Positions 1 through 5,347 of a stretch of DNA of 6,095 nucleotides are shown here, in pieces (position 1 is the first letter of the stretch; every line of letters starts with the position of its first letter). The position numbers and the translations under genes are program-made. The stretch lies in contig DATBFX010000127.1 in the NCBI GenBank assembly GCA_036558305.1, positions 1 through 6,095 on the forward strand. Reading direction: 5' to 3'. This DNA comes from DATBFX01 sp036558305 (lineage in GTDB: Bacteria; Chloroflexota; Chloroflexia; Thermomicrobiales; UBA6265). The notes beneath the pieces are model-generated. The model had not been told where the DNA came from. It saw nothing but the letters and a program-made list of their open reading frames with translations, and searched no databases.

Positions 1-271
1 GCTCGCGTCGGTACCAGGCGCGCGCCAGCTCGAGACTGCTCGCGGCCTCCAGCGGCGGGACGCCGCCGAGGAGCGGCGTATACCGGCCGCCGGGACCGGG
101 TGCGAAGAGTTCGAGTTGATCGGGTAGCGATTCAGCCGCGCCGCGTTCCTGCGCCAGTAGTTGCGGATCGTCGGTGTAGGGCCGATCCCTGTCGACGGTG
201 GTCAGTCCGTCGAGACGACGGGAAGCCCGCCGCCGGCTCTTGTCGACCTGTCCGAAACCGGCCTTTTGCAT
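1..271 (-). CDS. N-terminal 90 residues of an unidentified protein, cut by the window edge; possible tyrosine recombinase
   Basis: An open frame reads leftwards from an ATG at 271 to base 1 without a stop and begins MQKAGFGQVDKSRRRASRR. The first 20 residues are very basic. Residues about 30-70 are polar and proline/glycine-rich. The last visible residues, SSLELARAWYRRE, look like the start of an amphipathic helix. That helix resembles the N-terminal core-binding (SAM-like) domain of XerC/XerD-type tyrosine recombinases, but no catalytic residue lies inside the window, so this identity is weak. No strong Shine-Dalgarno precedes the ATG; there is only a GGGG about 7 nt upstream. A TTGACA/TACGCT promoter lies 63 nt upstream, which supports expression from here. 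The frame also stays open upstream of this ATG, so the true start is uncertain. Confidence 0.45.
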   Translation of the reverse strand, partial: MQKAGFGQVDKSRRRASRRLDGLTTVDRDRPYTDDPQLLAQERGAAESLPDQLELFAPGPGGRYTPLLGGVPPLEAASSLELARAWYRRE

Positions 272-333
272 CGCCAAGCCCCGTGCGACTCGTTCAGCCC
301 GTTGCGGCGACGGGCTCGATGCGGGCTGCTGCC

Positions 334-362
334 AGCGTAGGGGGAGCCCTGCGTCGTGTCAA
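334..362 (-). promoter_or_regulatory. sigma-70-type promoter for the left-edge gene
   Basis: Read on the minus strand, a perfect -35 box TTGACA (362-357) is followed by a 17-bp spacer and a weaker -10 box TACGCT (339-334, 3 of 6 consensus positions). Transcription would start near 327 and leave a leader of about 55 nt before the ATG at 271. It sits in the gap after the DUF2325 gene, so the left-edge gene need not depend on read-through. Confidence 0.5.
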
Positions 363-370
363 GACCGGTT

Positions 371-402
371 CGCCGAAAGCGAACGATTGGCCGCTTTCGA
401 CG
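371..402 (-). terminator. hairpin directly after the DUF2325 gene stop codon
   Basis: Arms 392-402 and 371-381 form an 11-bp stem with one G-U pair. Its core is a perfect CGAAAGCG/CGCTTTCG, and the loop is 10 nt. The hairpin starts at the first base after the TGA at 405-403 and lies just upstream of the next promoter. No run of T follows, so it is not a textbook intrinsic terminator. It could protect the mRNA 3' end or end transcription with Rho. Confidence 0.4.
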
Positions 403-1449
403 TCAACCCCGATCCTCGTCGGAGGCGGCGCGATCGACGACCCGGCGGATGGCGGCGACGCTTGCGCTTTGGGTCGTGACGACGGCGACGTCGAGGCGAG
501 CGGCGGCGGCCCGGATCTGATCGAAGGTGCTGTGGGCAATCTGAGACGCAATCACGACGACGAGATCGCTACCGGAGAGCGTCGCCTCGACGGCGCGGCG
601 GTGTCGCGTGGCCTCCCAGGCGGGTGGGATCTCTCGCACGTCCGTGACGCCGATGGCCCGAAGATCGCGCCTGGCCAACGAGCGCAGCGCCGGATGTCCG
701 CCCGCGATGGTGACAGTCTGGGCCCGGGCTTGCGGTAATCCGTCGAGGGTGTCCACCGGTGGCTCGGGTGCCGCCGAGGGCGCCGCGGCGCGGCGACAGG
801 TCTCGACGCGGTAGGCGGCGTCGGGGGCTCCGAAGGCGTGGAGCAGGCGTTCGGCGGCGCGGGCGAGCCCGCGGTCCGCCGCGTGCCGACAACCGAAGGC
901 CTCGATCAGTGCCAGTGCTTGCGCGGGGAGTCCGGTGTCCGACGGCGCGTACAGGAACTGTTCGAGGGCGCTCAGTGCGGACGTCGGGTGGCCGAGGACG
1001 ACGTCGAGGGCCGCCCAACGTTCCTGGTCGAGGACGACGGCCCAGCCGCGAGGCCCGGCCCCCGCCGCGGTTTCGAGGAGGTCGAGTGCGGCGGGGATCA
1101 GGTCGGGAGGCGAGCCGAGGGTCGAGAGCGCGTCGAATCGCGCGGCGCACCACGCGAGGCGCTGATCCGGCGAGAGGTTGGGACCGGCGTCACGGAGGTA
1201 GCGTTCGATCAGGAGGGCGACGTTGCCGTATTCCCGGCGGTCTGAATAGATCTGGTGAAGGGCGGTGACGACGTCCCGATCGAAGTGGCCCGAGGCGATG
1301 AGTCGTTCGAACCCCCGCTGGGCGAGATCGAACCGGGCGGCGTCGAAGAGTTGCCAGGCCGCGCGCCGGAGGGATGAGGGATCGACCGTGTCGCTTTCGA
1401 TCGTGATGCGGGCGGTCGCGAGGACCGTTTCCTGGCGGCTGCCGTGCAT
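403..1449 (-). CDS. helical-repeat protein with C-terminal DUF2325-like domain
   Basis: This is a 348-residue protein. The start at 1449 (MHGSRQ) is chosen because a perfect AGGAGG lies 9 nt upstream; the frame is open further upstream, but no such site supports an earlier start. Residues about 25-215 are alanine/leucine-rich helices in helix-turn-helix pairs, such as AAWQLFDAARFDLAQRGFERL, which suggests a TPR-like scaffold. Residues about 220-240 are a proline/alanine linker. Residues about 245-338 look like DUF2325: strand VTIAGGH, then SGSDLVVVIAS, IAHSTFDQIRAAAARLDVAVV and a final helix. The family's Ser/Ala-His pair falls at A305-H306. No signal peptide or membrane segment was seen, so it is probably cytosolic. 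DUF2325 has no settled biochemical role, and none is assigned here. The gene is divergent from the 69-residue gene. A weak -10-like TACACT lies at 1493-1488, with no matching -35 box. Confidence 0.75.
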   Translation of the reverse strand: MHGSRQETVLATARITIESDTVDPSSLRRAAWQLFDAARFDLAQRGFERLIASGHFDRDVVTALHQIYSDRREYGNVALLIERYLRDAGPNLSPDQRLAWCAARFDALSTLGSPPDLIPAALDLLETAAGAGPRGWAVVLDQERWAALDVVLGHPTSALSALEQFLYAPSDTGLPAQALALIEAFGCRHAADRGLARAAERLLHAFGAPDAAYRVETCRRAAAPSAAPEPPVDTLDGLPQARAQTVTIAGGHPALRSLARRDLRAIGVTDVREIPPAWEATRHRRAVEATLSGSDLVVVIASQIAHSTFDQIRAAAARLDVAVVTTQSASVAAIRRVVDRAASDEDRG

Positions 1450-1458
1450 GCGTGTTCG

Positions 1459-1464
1459 CCTCCT
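1459..1464 (-). promoter_or_regulatory. Shine-Dalgarno AGGAGG fixing the DUF2325 gene start
   Basis: A perfect AGGAGG on the minus strand lies 9 nt before the ATG at 1449. It is the reason for preferring this start over the ATG 87 bases further upstream. Confidence 0.75.
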
Positions 1465-1487
1465 GCCCGACGCGCGGGGTGGTCGGA

Positions 1488-1536
1488 AGTGTAGTGTGCC
1501 CGTTGCTTTGGAGCGTCCGCGGACCGGTTCGGGCAC
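1488..1536. promoter_or_regulatory. divergent intergenic region with inverted repeat
   Basis: The 147-bp gap between the divergent genes at 1449 and 1597 must hold both their promoters. GTGCCCG (1496-1502) is repeated inverted as CGGGCAC (1530-1536), and a perfect 10-bp palindrome GTCCGCGGAC lies between them (1515-1524). A minus-strand TACACT (1493-1488) could be the -10 box of the DUF2325 gene. No convincing -35 box was found for either direction. Possible operator, low confidence, because such repeats are frequent in GC-rich DNA. Confidence 0.25.
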
Positions 1537-1582
1537 GCGTGTTGCATGCGACGGGAGGGAATGGGCACCGGAAGGGTGGATC

Positions 1583-1590
1583 GAGGAGAA
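1583..1590 (+). promoter_or_regulatory. Shine-Dalgarno for the 69-residue gene
   Basis: GAGGAGAA lies about 8 nt before the ATG at 1597. This favours that start over the in-frame ATGs at 1546 and 1561, whose upstream sequence is less well placed. Confidence 0.6.
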
Positions 1591-1596
1591 GTTGCC

Positions 1597-1806
1597 ATGC
1601 CCCTAGGGAAACTCTGGAGCCGCGTCGTCGGTCTTCGCGGTTGGAACCAGGAAGTGCAGATGCTCCACAACGTCGAAGGCGACGAGACGCCGCCGCCCGG
1701 CGAGACGGTCCCGACGGCGATCGAGGAGCGACAAGCGCGTGAGCTGTCGCCCGAGGAGCAGCACCGGAAGTACGAAGAGTGGCCGGGGGAGGATCCCGGT
1801 CACTGA
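1597..1806 (+). CDS. small protein of unknown function, 69 residues
   Basis: The frame runs from ATG 1597 to TGA 1804-1806 with a good Shine-Dalgarno (GAGGAG) upstream. The N-terminus (MPLGKLWSRVVGLRGW) is basic, amphipathic and tryptophan-containing. The rest is hydrophilic and acidic, with a short proline run (ETPPPGE) and a charged, probably helical C-terminal third (ELSPEEQHRKYEEW). There is no signal peptide, membrane segment or cysteine. It is not recognised as a member of any family. It is divergent from the DUF2325 gene. It lies 155 nt upstream of the ArsR-type gene on the same strand, but that gene has its own promoter, so co-transcription is not required. The good ribosome site and the biased composition argue for a real gene; the short length argues for caution. 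Confidence 0.55.
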   Translation: MPLGKLWSRVVGLRGWNQEVQMLHNVEGDETPPPGETVPTAIEERQARELSPEEQHRKYEEWPGEDPGH

Positions 1807-1872
1807 GGTGACCAAGGCTACCGCATCGACGATCGGCCACGGGCAGGACGGTCGCGCCGTATCATCGCCAAG

Positions 1873-1910
1873 TCGGCATATCTCCCATTGACGATCTTTT
1901 GTTATGCCGA
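1873..1910. promoter_or_regulatory. 8-bp inverted repeat around the ArsR-type gene promoter, likely operator
   Basis: TCGGCATA (1873-1880) and its exact reverse complement TATGCCGA (1903-1910) flank the -35 box. The right arm ends at the base before the -10 box. A dimeric regulator bound here would block RNA polymerase. The simplest candidate is the ArsR-type protein encoded just downstream, since autorepression is common in that family. The 22-nt separation of the arms is longer than in many ArsR operators. Confidence 0.5.
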
Positions 1911-1916
1911 TATACT
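1888..1916 (+). promoter_or_regulatory. sigma-70-type promoter of the ArsR-type gene
   Basis: TTGACG (5 of 6 positions) lies at 1888-1893, followed by a 17-bp spacer and TATACT (5 of 6) at 1911-1916. Start of transcription is expected near 1923, about 39 nt before the ATG at 1962. The surrounding bases are AT-rich compared with the rest of the window. Confidence 0.8.
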
Positions 1917-1961
1917 GATGGCTGAATTGGACAAGGAGCGCAACGGTCAGCGGAACTGGCG

Positions 1962-3095
1962 ATGGGCGAGTTGGTGGTCGGGCGACCGGCGCTGCAACTG
2001 AATACGGCGGTTTCGCTGCCGCTCGACCTGGTGTCGGCGATGTCCCTGTTGTACCGGGCCGTCCCCGGCAGCGGGCTCGACCGCTGGCTGGTGGCGACGC
2101 GGCGGGGATTGTCCGACGACCTGCGGGCCGACCTCGACCTGTTGCACGGATTTTCCGGCCGGCTCCTCTATTACATGGAGGAACCGGTGATGCGGTTCGA
2201 GCCGTTGCGGCCGGACCGGATCGGTGCCGGTTTCGACGACTTGATCGCATTCCTGGAAGCGTTGCCGGCTGCCGAGTTTCGGTCGATGGTGGAGCACGCG
2301 CTGCAGCGGGTTCACTGCGATCTCGGGACCGGGATGGCCCTGCCCGAGTTCGACGACGAGGCGGCGTGGCGGGCGTATGTCGAACCGGCGCTGACGACGG
2401 CGACGGCGGACGACGTCCTGTCGCTGGTCGCGGCGCCGGGGGAGTTGAAGGAGCGGACGGTCTGCCTGATCCGCGGGGTTTGGGATCGCGTTTATGCCGA
2501 GGCGTACGGGGAACGGTTGCCGGTGTTGAGGCAGGCGGCCGATCTCGCCGTGGCGGCGATGCGGCCGGGATTTGGGCCCGCCTTCAGCGAGTTGACCGGG
2601 AATCGCTTGCCGTCGACGTTGGTCTCGGGATTGAACGACGTCGAGTGCGTGACGTTTTGTCCGTCGTATCACCTCGGCTCGTTCGTCAGCTACATCCTTT
2701 ACCCACCGGATCTGGTGGTGTTCTTCGGGGCGCCGGAACTGGTGGCGCGGGTGGAGGCGCCGCTCGCCGGCGACGGTGCGGCGCCGACCGGCGCATCCAG
2801 GATGGAGCGTCTCGGCACCTCGATCAGCACCGAGGATCTGCTCGAAGGCATCCGCGCGCTCGGCGATCCGAACCGTCTGCGCGTCATCGATTTGCTGGCG
2901 GGTGGCGAGCTTTATGCACAGGAGATCGTCGGCCGCCTCGGCATCGCGCAATCGGCCGTTTCGCGCCATCTGTCGCTCCTGGAACGGGCGGGATTGGTGC
3001 GGGTGCGACGGCGGGGAGGTAAGCGGTACTACGCGGTCGATTGCGTCCGTTTGGATGCGCTGGCAGACGCGTTGCGCTGCCGGGGGCGCGCGTAG
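1962..3095 (+). CDS. ArsR-type transcriptional regulator with long N-terminal domain
   Basis: This 377-residue protein has a winged helix-turn-helix at its C-terminus (about 291-368). GIRALGDPNRLRVIDLLAGG is the typical ArsR opening. AQSAVSRHLSLLERAGLV (329-346) is the recognition-helix region, and VRRRGGKRYYAV is the wing. The classical metal-binding ELCVCDL motif is absent; the matching place reads GGELYAQEI. Ordinary ArsR proteins have about 100-120 residues, so residues 1-285 are an extra domain, presumably for ligand sensing or dimerisation. Long ArsR-like proteins with DUF5937-type N-termini have a similar layout, but membership is not certain here. The stretch ECVTFCPSYHLGS (228-240) is cysteine/histidine-containing and may matter for sensing. 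The start is uncertain: ATG 1962 has only a weak ribosome site, while AAGGAG (1933-1938) lies 23 nt upstream with no in-frame ATG, GTG or TTG between. Probably autoregulated through the 1873-1910 repeat. No target gene is evident nearby. Confidence 0.88.
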   Translation: MGELVVGRPALQLNTAVSLPLDLVSAMSLLYRAVPGSGLDRWLVATRRGLSDDLRADLDLLHGFSGRLLYYMEEPVMRFEPLRPDRIGAGFDDLIAFLEALPAAEFRSMVEHALQRVHCDLGTGMALPEFDDEAAWRAYVEPALTTATADDVLSLVAAPGELKERTVCLIRGVWDRVYAEAYGERLPVLRQAADLAVAAMRPGFGPAFSELTGNRLPSTLVSGLNDVECVTFCPSYHLGSFVSYILYPPDLVVFFGAPELVARVEAPLAGDGAAPTGASRMERLGTSISTEDLLEGIRALGDPNRLRVIDLLAGGELYAQEIVGRLGIAQSAVSRHLSLLERAGLVRVRRRGGKRYYAVDCVRLDALADALRCRGRA

Positions 3096-3123
3096 ATCGG
3101 TCGCGCATGGCTGCCGAGAACAC

Positions 3124-3151
3124 TAGACAAGCCGTGAAAACGTGGTACAAT
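3124..3151 (+). promoter_or_regulatory. sigma-70-type promoter in the gap after the ArsR-type gene
   Basis: TAGACA (5 of 6 positions) at 3124-3129, a 16-bp spacer and TACAAT (5 of 6) at 3146-3151. Transcription should start near 3158. No well-supported coding gene follows before the terminator at 3523-3559, so the product may be a non-coding RNA. Confidence 0.6.
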
Positions 3152-3157
3152 CGACGT

Positions 3158-3559
3158 ACGGACAGAGTCCATATCAACCAGCGGCGGTGAACGTACGGCC
3201 GCGGGACCTTAACAAATGAACACAGCTTTCTGTCGACGTTCCGCGTCGAGCTTCGTGCCGAAGGGCACGTCGTTCCGCGGGGCGACGGGTACCGGCGAGA
3301 ACCGCGTTTCGACCTGCCGCGCCGGCGGCCCGAATCCAACCTTTGCCGCCTCGGGCGACGTTAGCCGGTCGCCTGGCACATTCACACCCCTTCTTCCTCC
3401 GTTTGCGGTTCGCGCGGTCATCAGGCGATGGCGGCGGCCGCACCTCGTTTCTCTCCCCTCCGAAGCTTGATCCATCGATCGCGGTCAAGCTGGATTCCCT
3501 CGGCAGCGATCGAACAGGACGGTGCGCCCGGCGCGACGATGCGCCGGGCGTAACTGTTT
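3158..3559 (+). ncRNA. candidate structured non-coding RNA of about 400 nt
   Basis: The transcript bounded by the promoter at 3124-3151 and the terminator at 3523-3559 would be about 400 nt. It contains several local hairpins: 3233-3249 (TCGACG/CGTCGA, 5-nt loop), 3254-3269 (CGTGCC/GGCACG, GAAG loop), 3354-3373 (GGCGAC/GTCGCC, 8-nt loop) and 3464-3491 (AGCTTGA/TCAAGCT, 14-nt loop). ACGTACGG occurs twice near the 5' end (3154-3161 and 3191-3198). I could not match conserved parts of RNase P RNA, tmRNA or SRP RNA. An 84-codon frame (3216-3470) lies inside but lacks a Shine-Dalgarno, and its arginine-, serine- and proline-rich product looks like chance translation. The alternatives are a small-protein mRNA, a decayed gene or a dispersed repeat. 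Confidence 0.35.
3523..3559 (+). terminator. rho-independent terminator
   Basis: A 10-bp perfect stem, CGCCCGGCGC/GCGCCGGGCG (3525-3534 and 3541-3550), has a GACGAT loop. Two more pairs (one G-U) extend it to 3523-3552. The tail TAACTGTTT is moderately T-rich. It would end the transcript started near 3158 and any read-through from the ArsR-type gene. The opposite strand lacks a T tract. Confidence 0.65.
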
Positions 3560-3568
3560 AAGGCGACG

Positions 3569-3639
3569 ACCCCCACCCCCGACCGCCACCCAGAGGGTCC
3601 CCGGCCTGCCGCAGCGGGAGGGGGGTCGGGGGTGGGGGT
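3569..3639. repeat. 71-bp inverted-repeat (cloverleaf-like) extragenic element
   Basis: Two perfect 16-bp arms (3569-3584 and 3624-3639) made of C5/G5 runs enclose 39 bp. Two smaller hairpins lie inside: ACCC-AGA-GGGT (3588-3598) and CCTGC-CGCA-GCGGG (3605-3618), so a single strand could fold like a cloverleaf. The plus strand also carries at least four closely spaced G runs (3616-3638), a potential G-quadruplex. The element begins 7 bases after the metG stop codon and probably limits metG read-through. Its form fits a repetitive extragenic palindrome, but its copy number cannot be judged from this window. Confidence 0.55.
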
Positions 3640-3645
3640 GGTGGC

Positions 3646-5202
3646 TCAGCTCGCTTCGGTCTCGATTCGCGGGAAGAGGGGGCCCGCCGGTTGAACCTTG
3701 GTGAAGGTTGCGACGCCCCAATTTGCGTCTCGGGTCCAGGCGCCGTCGGAGATGGGTAGAAGGCCGAGTTGGGACATGATGCGGTCGGCGGTGGTCGGGA
3801 TGTAGGGGGCGAGGAGGATGGCGGCGAGGCGGGTGGCTTCGGCGGCGGACCAGAGGGTGGTGTCGAGGAGGGCGGTGGCGTCGGGTTGCTTGGCGAGTTT
3901 CCAGGGTTGGCGCTCTTCGAGGTACTGGTTGGCACGGCGGACGAGGGACCAGATCGATTCGAGGGCGTCGTCGAGGTCCCAGGCGTCGAGTTGGGCGGCG
4001 GCGCGGTCGCGCGCCTCGTCGGCGACGCGGCGGAGATCGGCCTCTGGAGCGCCGCCTTCGCCGGGCGCGGGAATCTCGCCGCCGCGGTAGCGGCCGATCA
4101 TGGCGACGACGCGATTGAGGAGGTTGCCGAGGTCGTTGCCGAGGTCGTCGTTGTGGCGGCGGATCAGGTTGGCGCGGGAGAAATCGCCGTCGGAGGCGAC
4201 GGAGACGTCCCGCATCAGGTAGTAGCGAATCGGATCGGCGCCGAATTCGGCGACGAGGTCGACCGGATCGACGGTATTGCCGGTGGTTTTGGAGATGCGT
4301 TGGCCCTCGAGGGTCATGAAGCCGTGCACGACGATGCGGCGCGGCAGCTCCAGACCGGCGGAGAGGAGCATTGCCGGCCAATAAAGGCAATGGAAGCGCG
4401 TGATGTCTTTGCCGATGACCTGGGAGTCGGCGGGCCAGTAGCGGTGGAAGCGATCGGTGTCGTCGGGGAAACCGATGGCGGTGATGTAGGTGGTGAGGGC
4501 GTCGAACCAGACGTACATGACGTGGTCGGGATCGCCGGGGACGGGAATACCCCAGGGGATGGCGTCGGGTCGGACGCGGCGAGAAACGGAGAAGTCTTTG
4601 AGACCGGAGCGGAGGAGGGCGAGTATCTCGGGGCGCCAGACGGATGGGGTGACGAAGTCCGGGTTGGCTTCGTAGTGTTTGAGAAGGACGTCGGTGTATT
4701 TGCTGAGGGCGAAGAAGTAGTTCTCCTCCTGGAGGTATTCGGGTTGGACGGTGGGGTGGAGGGGGCAGTGGCCGTTTACCAACTCGTCCTCGGTGTAGTA
4801 GTTGTTGCAGTTCGGGCAGTACCAGCCGGCGTAGTTCGCCTTGTAGACGTCGCCGTTGGCCTGGGCGCGGGAGAAGAGTTCGGCCGAGGCGACGGCGTGG
4901 CGGGGCTCGGTGGTGCGGACGAACGCGTCGACCGAGATGCCGAGGGCGTCCCAGGCGCGGAGGAAGGCGGTCTCCATGCGGTCGGTCCATTCCTGGGGGG
5001 AGACGCCGTTGTCGGCGGCGGCGCGGAGGATGTGCTGGCTGTTCTCGTCGAGTCCCATGCAGAAGGTGGTGTCCTCGCCGAGGAGGCGGTGGAAGCGGGC
5101 GACGACGTCGGCGGCGATCTTCTCCAGGGAGTGGCCGATGTGGGGCGCGCCGTTGGGGTAGTCGATGGCGGTGGTGATGTAAAAGGTTCCGGGTGCGGCC
5201 AT
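3646..5202 (-). CDS. metG: methionyl-tRNA synthetase (short form)
   Basis: MetRS (EC 6.1.1.10) charges initiator and elongator tRNA-Met with methionine, using ATP, in the cytosol. The 518-residue protein is a complete class I synthetase. The Rossmann fold opens with FYITTAIDYPNGAPHIGH, with the HIGH motif at 21-24. The zinc knuckle is C129-x2-C132-x13-C146-x2-H149, the one-zinc CxxC/CxxH spacing of the Thermus-type enzyme. WFDALTTYI (232-240) lies in the catalytic half. The KMSKS loop reads RISKT (302-306), keeping the second lysine. The helical anticodon-binding domain shows NQYLEERQPW (425-434), with the family's conserved Asn and Trp. There is no C-terminal EMAPII/Trbp111-like tRNA-binding domain, so this is a short form. 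The ATG at 5202 is preceded by GGAG about 12 nt upstream. The gene is transcribed alone from a leader carrying a Met-rich peptide and a terminator, which suggests control by Met-tRNA charging. Its nearest minus-strand upstream gene, the protease, is far away (stop at 5777). Confidence 0.98.
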   Translation of the reverse strand: MAAPGTFYITTAIDYPNGAPHIGHSLEKIAADVVARFHRLLGEDTTFCMGLDENSQHILRAAADNGVSPQEWTDRMETAFLRAWDALGISVDAFVRTTEPRHAVASAELFSRAQANGDVYKANYAGWYCPNCNNYYTEDELVNGHCPLHPTVQPEYLQEENYFFALSKYTDVLLKHYEANPDFVTPSVWRPEILALLRSGLKDFSVSRRVRPDAIPWGIPVPGDPDHVMYVWFDALTTYITAIGFPDDTDRFHRYWPADSQVIGKDITRFHCLYWPAMLLSAGLELPRRIVVHGFMTLEGQRISKTTGNTVDPVDLVAEFGADPIRYYLMRDVSVASDGDFSRANLIRRHNDDLGNDLGNLLNRVVAMIGRYRGGEIPAPGEGGAPEADLRRVADEARDRAAAQLDAWDLDDALESIWSLVRRANQYLEERQPWKLAKQPDATALLDTTLWSAAEATRLAAILLAPYIPTTADRIMSQLGLLPISDGAWTRDANWGVATFTKVQPAGPLFPRIETEAS

Positions 5203-5252
5203 GACGGTCTCATTCTCCAGTTGTGATGGGTGAGGGACGGTTTCGGGGACGC

Positions 5253-5275
5253 AAAAATGGAGCGTTACCGCTCCA
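5253..5275 (-). terminator. rho-independent terminator in the metG leader
   Basis: On the minus strand, TGGAGCG (5275-5269), loop GTAA (a GNRA tetraloop) and CGCTCCA (5264-5258) are followed directly by TTTTT (5257-5253). It is the clearest intrinsic terminator in the window, and it lies 50 nt before the metG start codon on the same strand. With no other promoter seen between it and metG, it must be read through to express metG, which points to regulated termination. Confidence 0.8.
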
Positions 5276-5347
5276 GCCCGCCCGATCGTTCGGTTGTGCG
5301 TGTTGGCGTAGACCGCGTTCGACGCTCACCTCCGACCGGCGGGCCAA
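5273..5347 (-). promoter_or_regulatory. antiterminator pairing competing with the metG leader terminator
   Basis: The 5' arm TTGGCCCGCCGGTCG (5347-5333) can pair with CGATC-g-GGCGGGCTGG (5288-5273). This gives about 15 base pairs, including 4 G-U pairs, with one bulged G and a 44-nt loop. The 3' arm takes up the first three bases (TGG, 5275-5273) of the terminator stem, so the two structures exclude each other. The 5' arm covers leader codons 24-29, directly after the Met cluster, where a ribosome at the stop codon would cover it. Confidence 0.5.

Noticed and set aside
100..738. A 212-codon plus-strand frame across the left-edge gene and the DUF2325 gene
   Set aside because: It crosses the gap between two supported minus-strand genes; its Arg/Ala/Gly-rich product has no domain.
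1918..2001. A 27-codon frame (MAELDKERNG...) overlapping the ArsR-type gene start
   Set aside because: Its ATG lies before the predicted transcription start near 1923, so it would not be on the mRNA.
1947..2969. A 340-codon minus-strand frame opposite the ArsR-type gene
   Set aside because: Arg/Gln/Pro-rich with no recognisable motif; the plus-strand gene has a clear winged-helix domain and promoter.
3216..3470. An 84-codon frame in the intergenic transcript unit
   Set aside because: No Shine-Dalgarno, low-complexity Arg/Ser/Pro/Thr composition, and hairpins throughout. Kept only as a note under the candidate RNA.
3110..3507. 9-bp inverted repeat GCTGCCGAG/CTCGGCAGC (3110-3118 and 3499-3507) as the ends of a mobile element
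   Set aside because: One 9-bp match across about 400 bp is close to chance expectation. No target duplication was seen at the outer edges.
3158..3559. RNase P RNA, tmRNA or SRP RNA as the identity of the intergenic RNA
   Set aside because: Conserved pieces such as GAGGAAAGTCC (RNase P), the tRNA-like ends of tmRNA and the GGAAGCAGCC-like SRP loop were looked for on both strands and not found.
3485..4990. A 501-codon minus-strand frame overlapping metG in another frame
   Set aside because: The product is almost all Arg, Pro, His and Leu, typical of frame-shifted reading of GC-rich coding DNA.
3769..5226. A 485-codon open frame on the plus strand, antisense to metG
   Set aside because: It mirrors metG codon structure, its product is an extreme Gly/Val/Glu repeat with no domain, and metG is certain on the other strand. 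Long antisense frames are expected in GC-rich genes.
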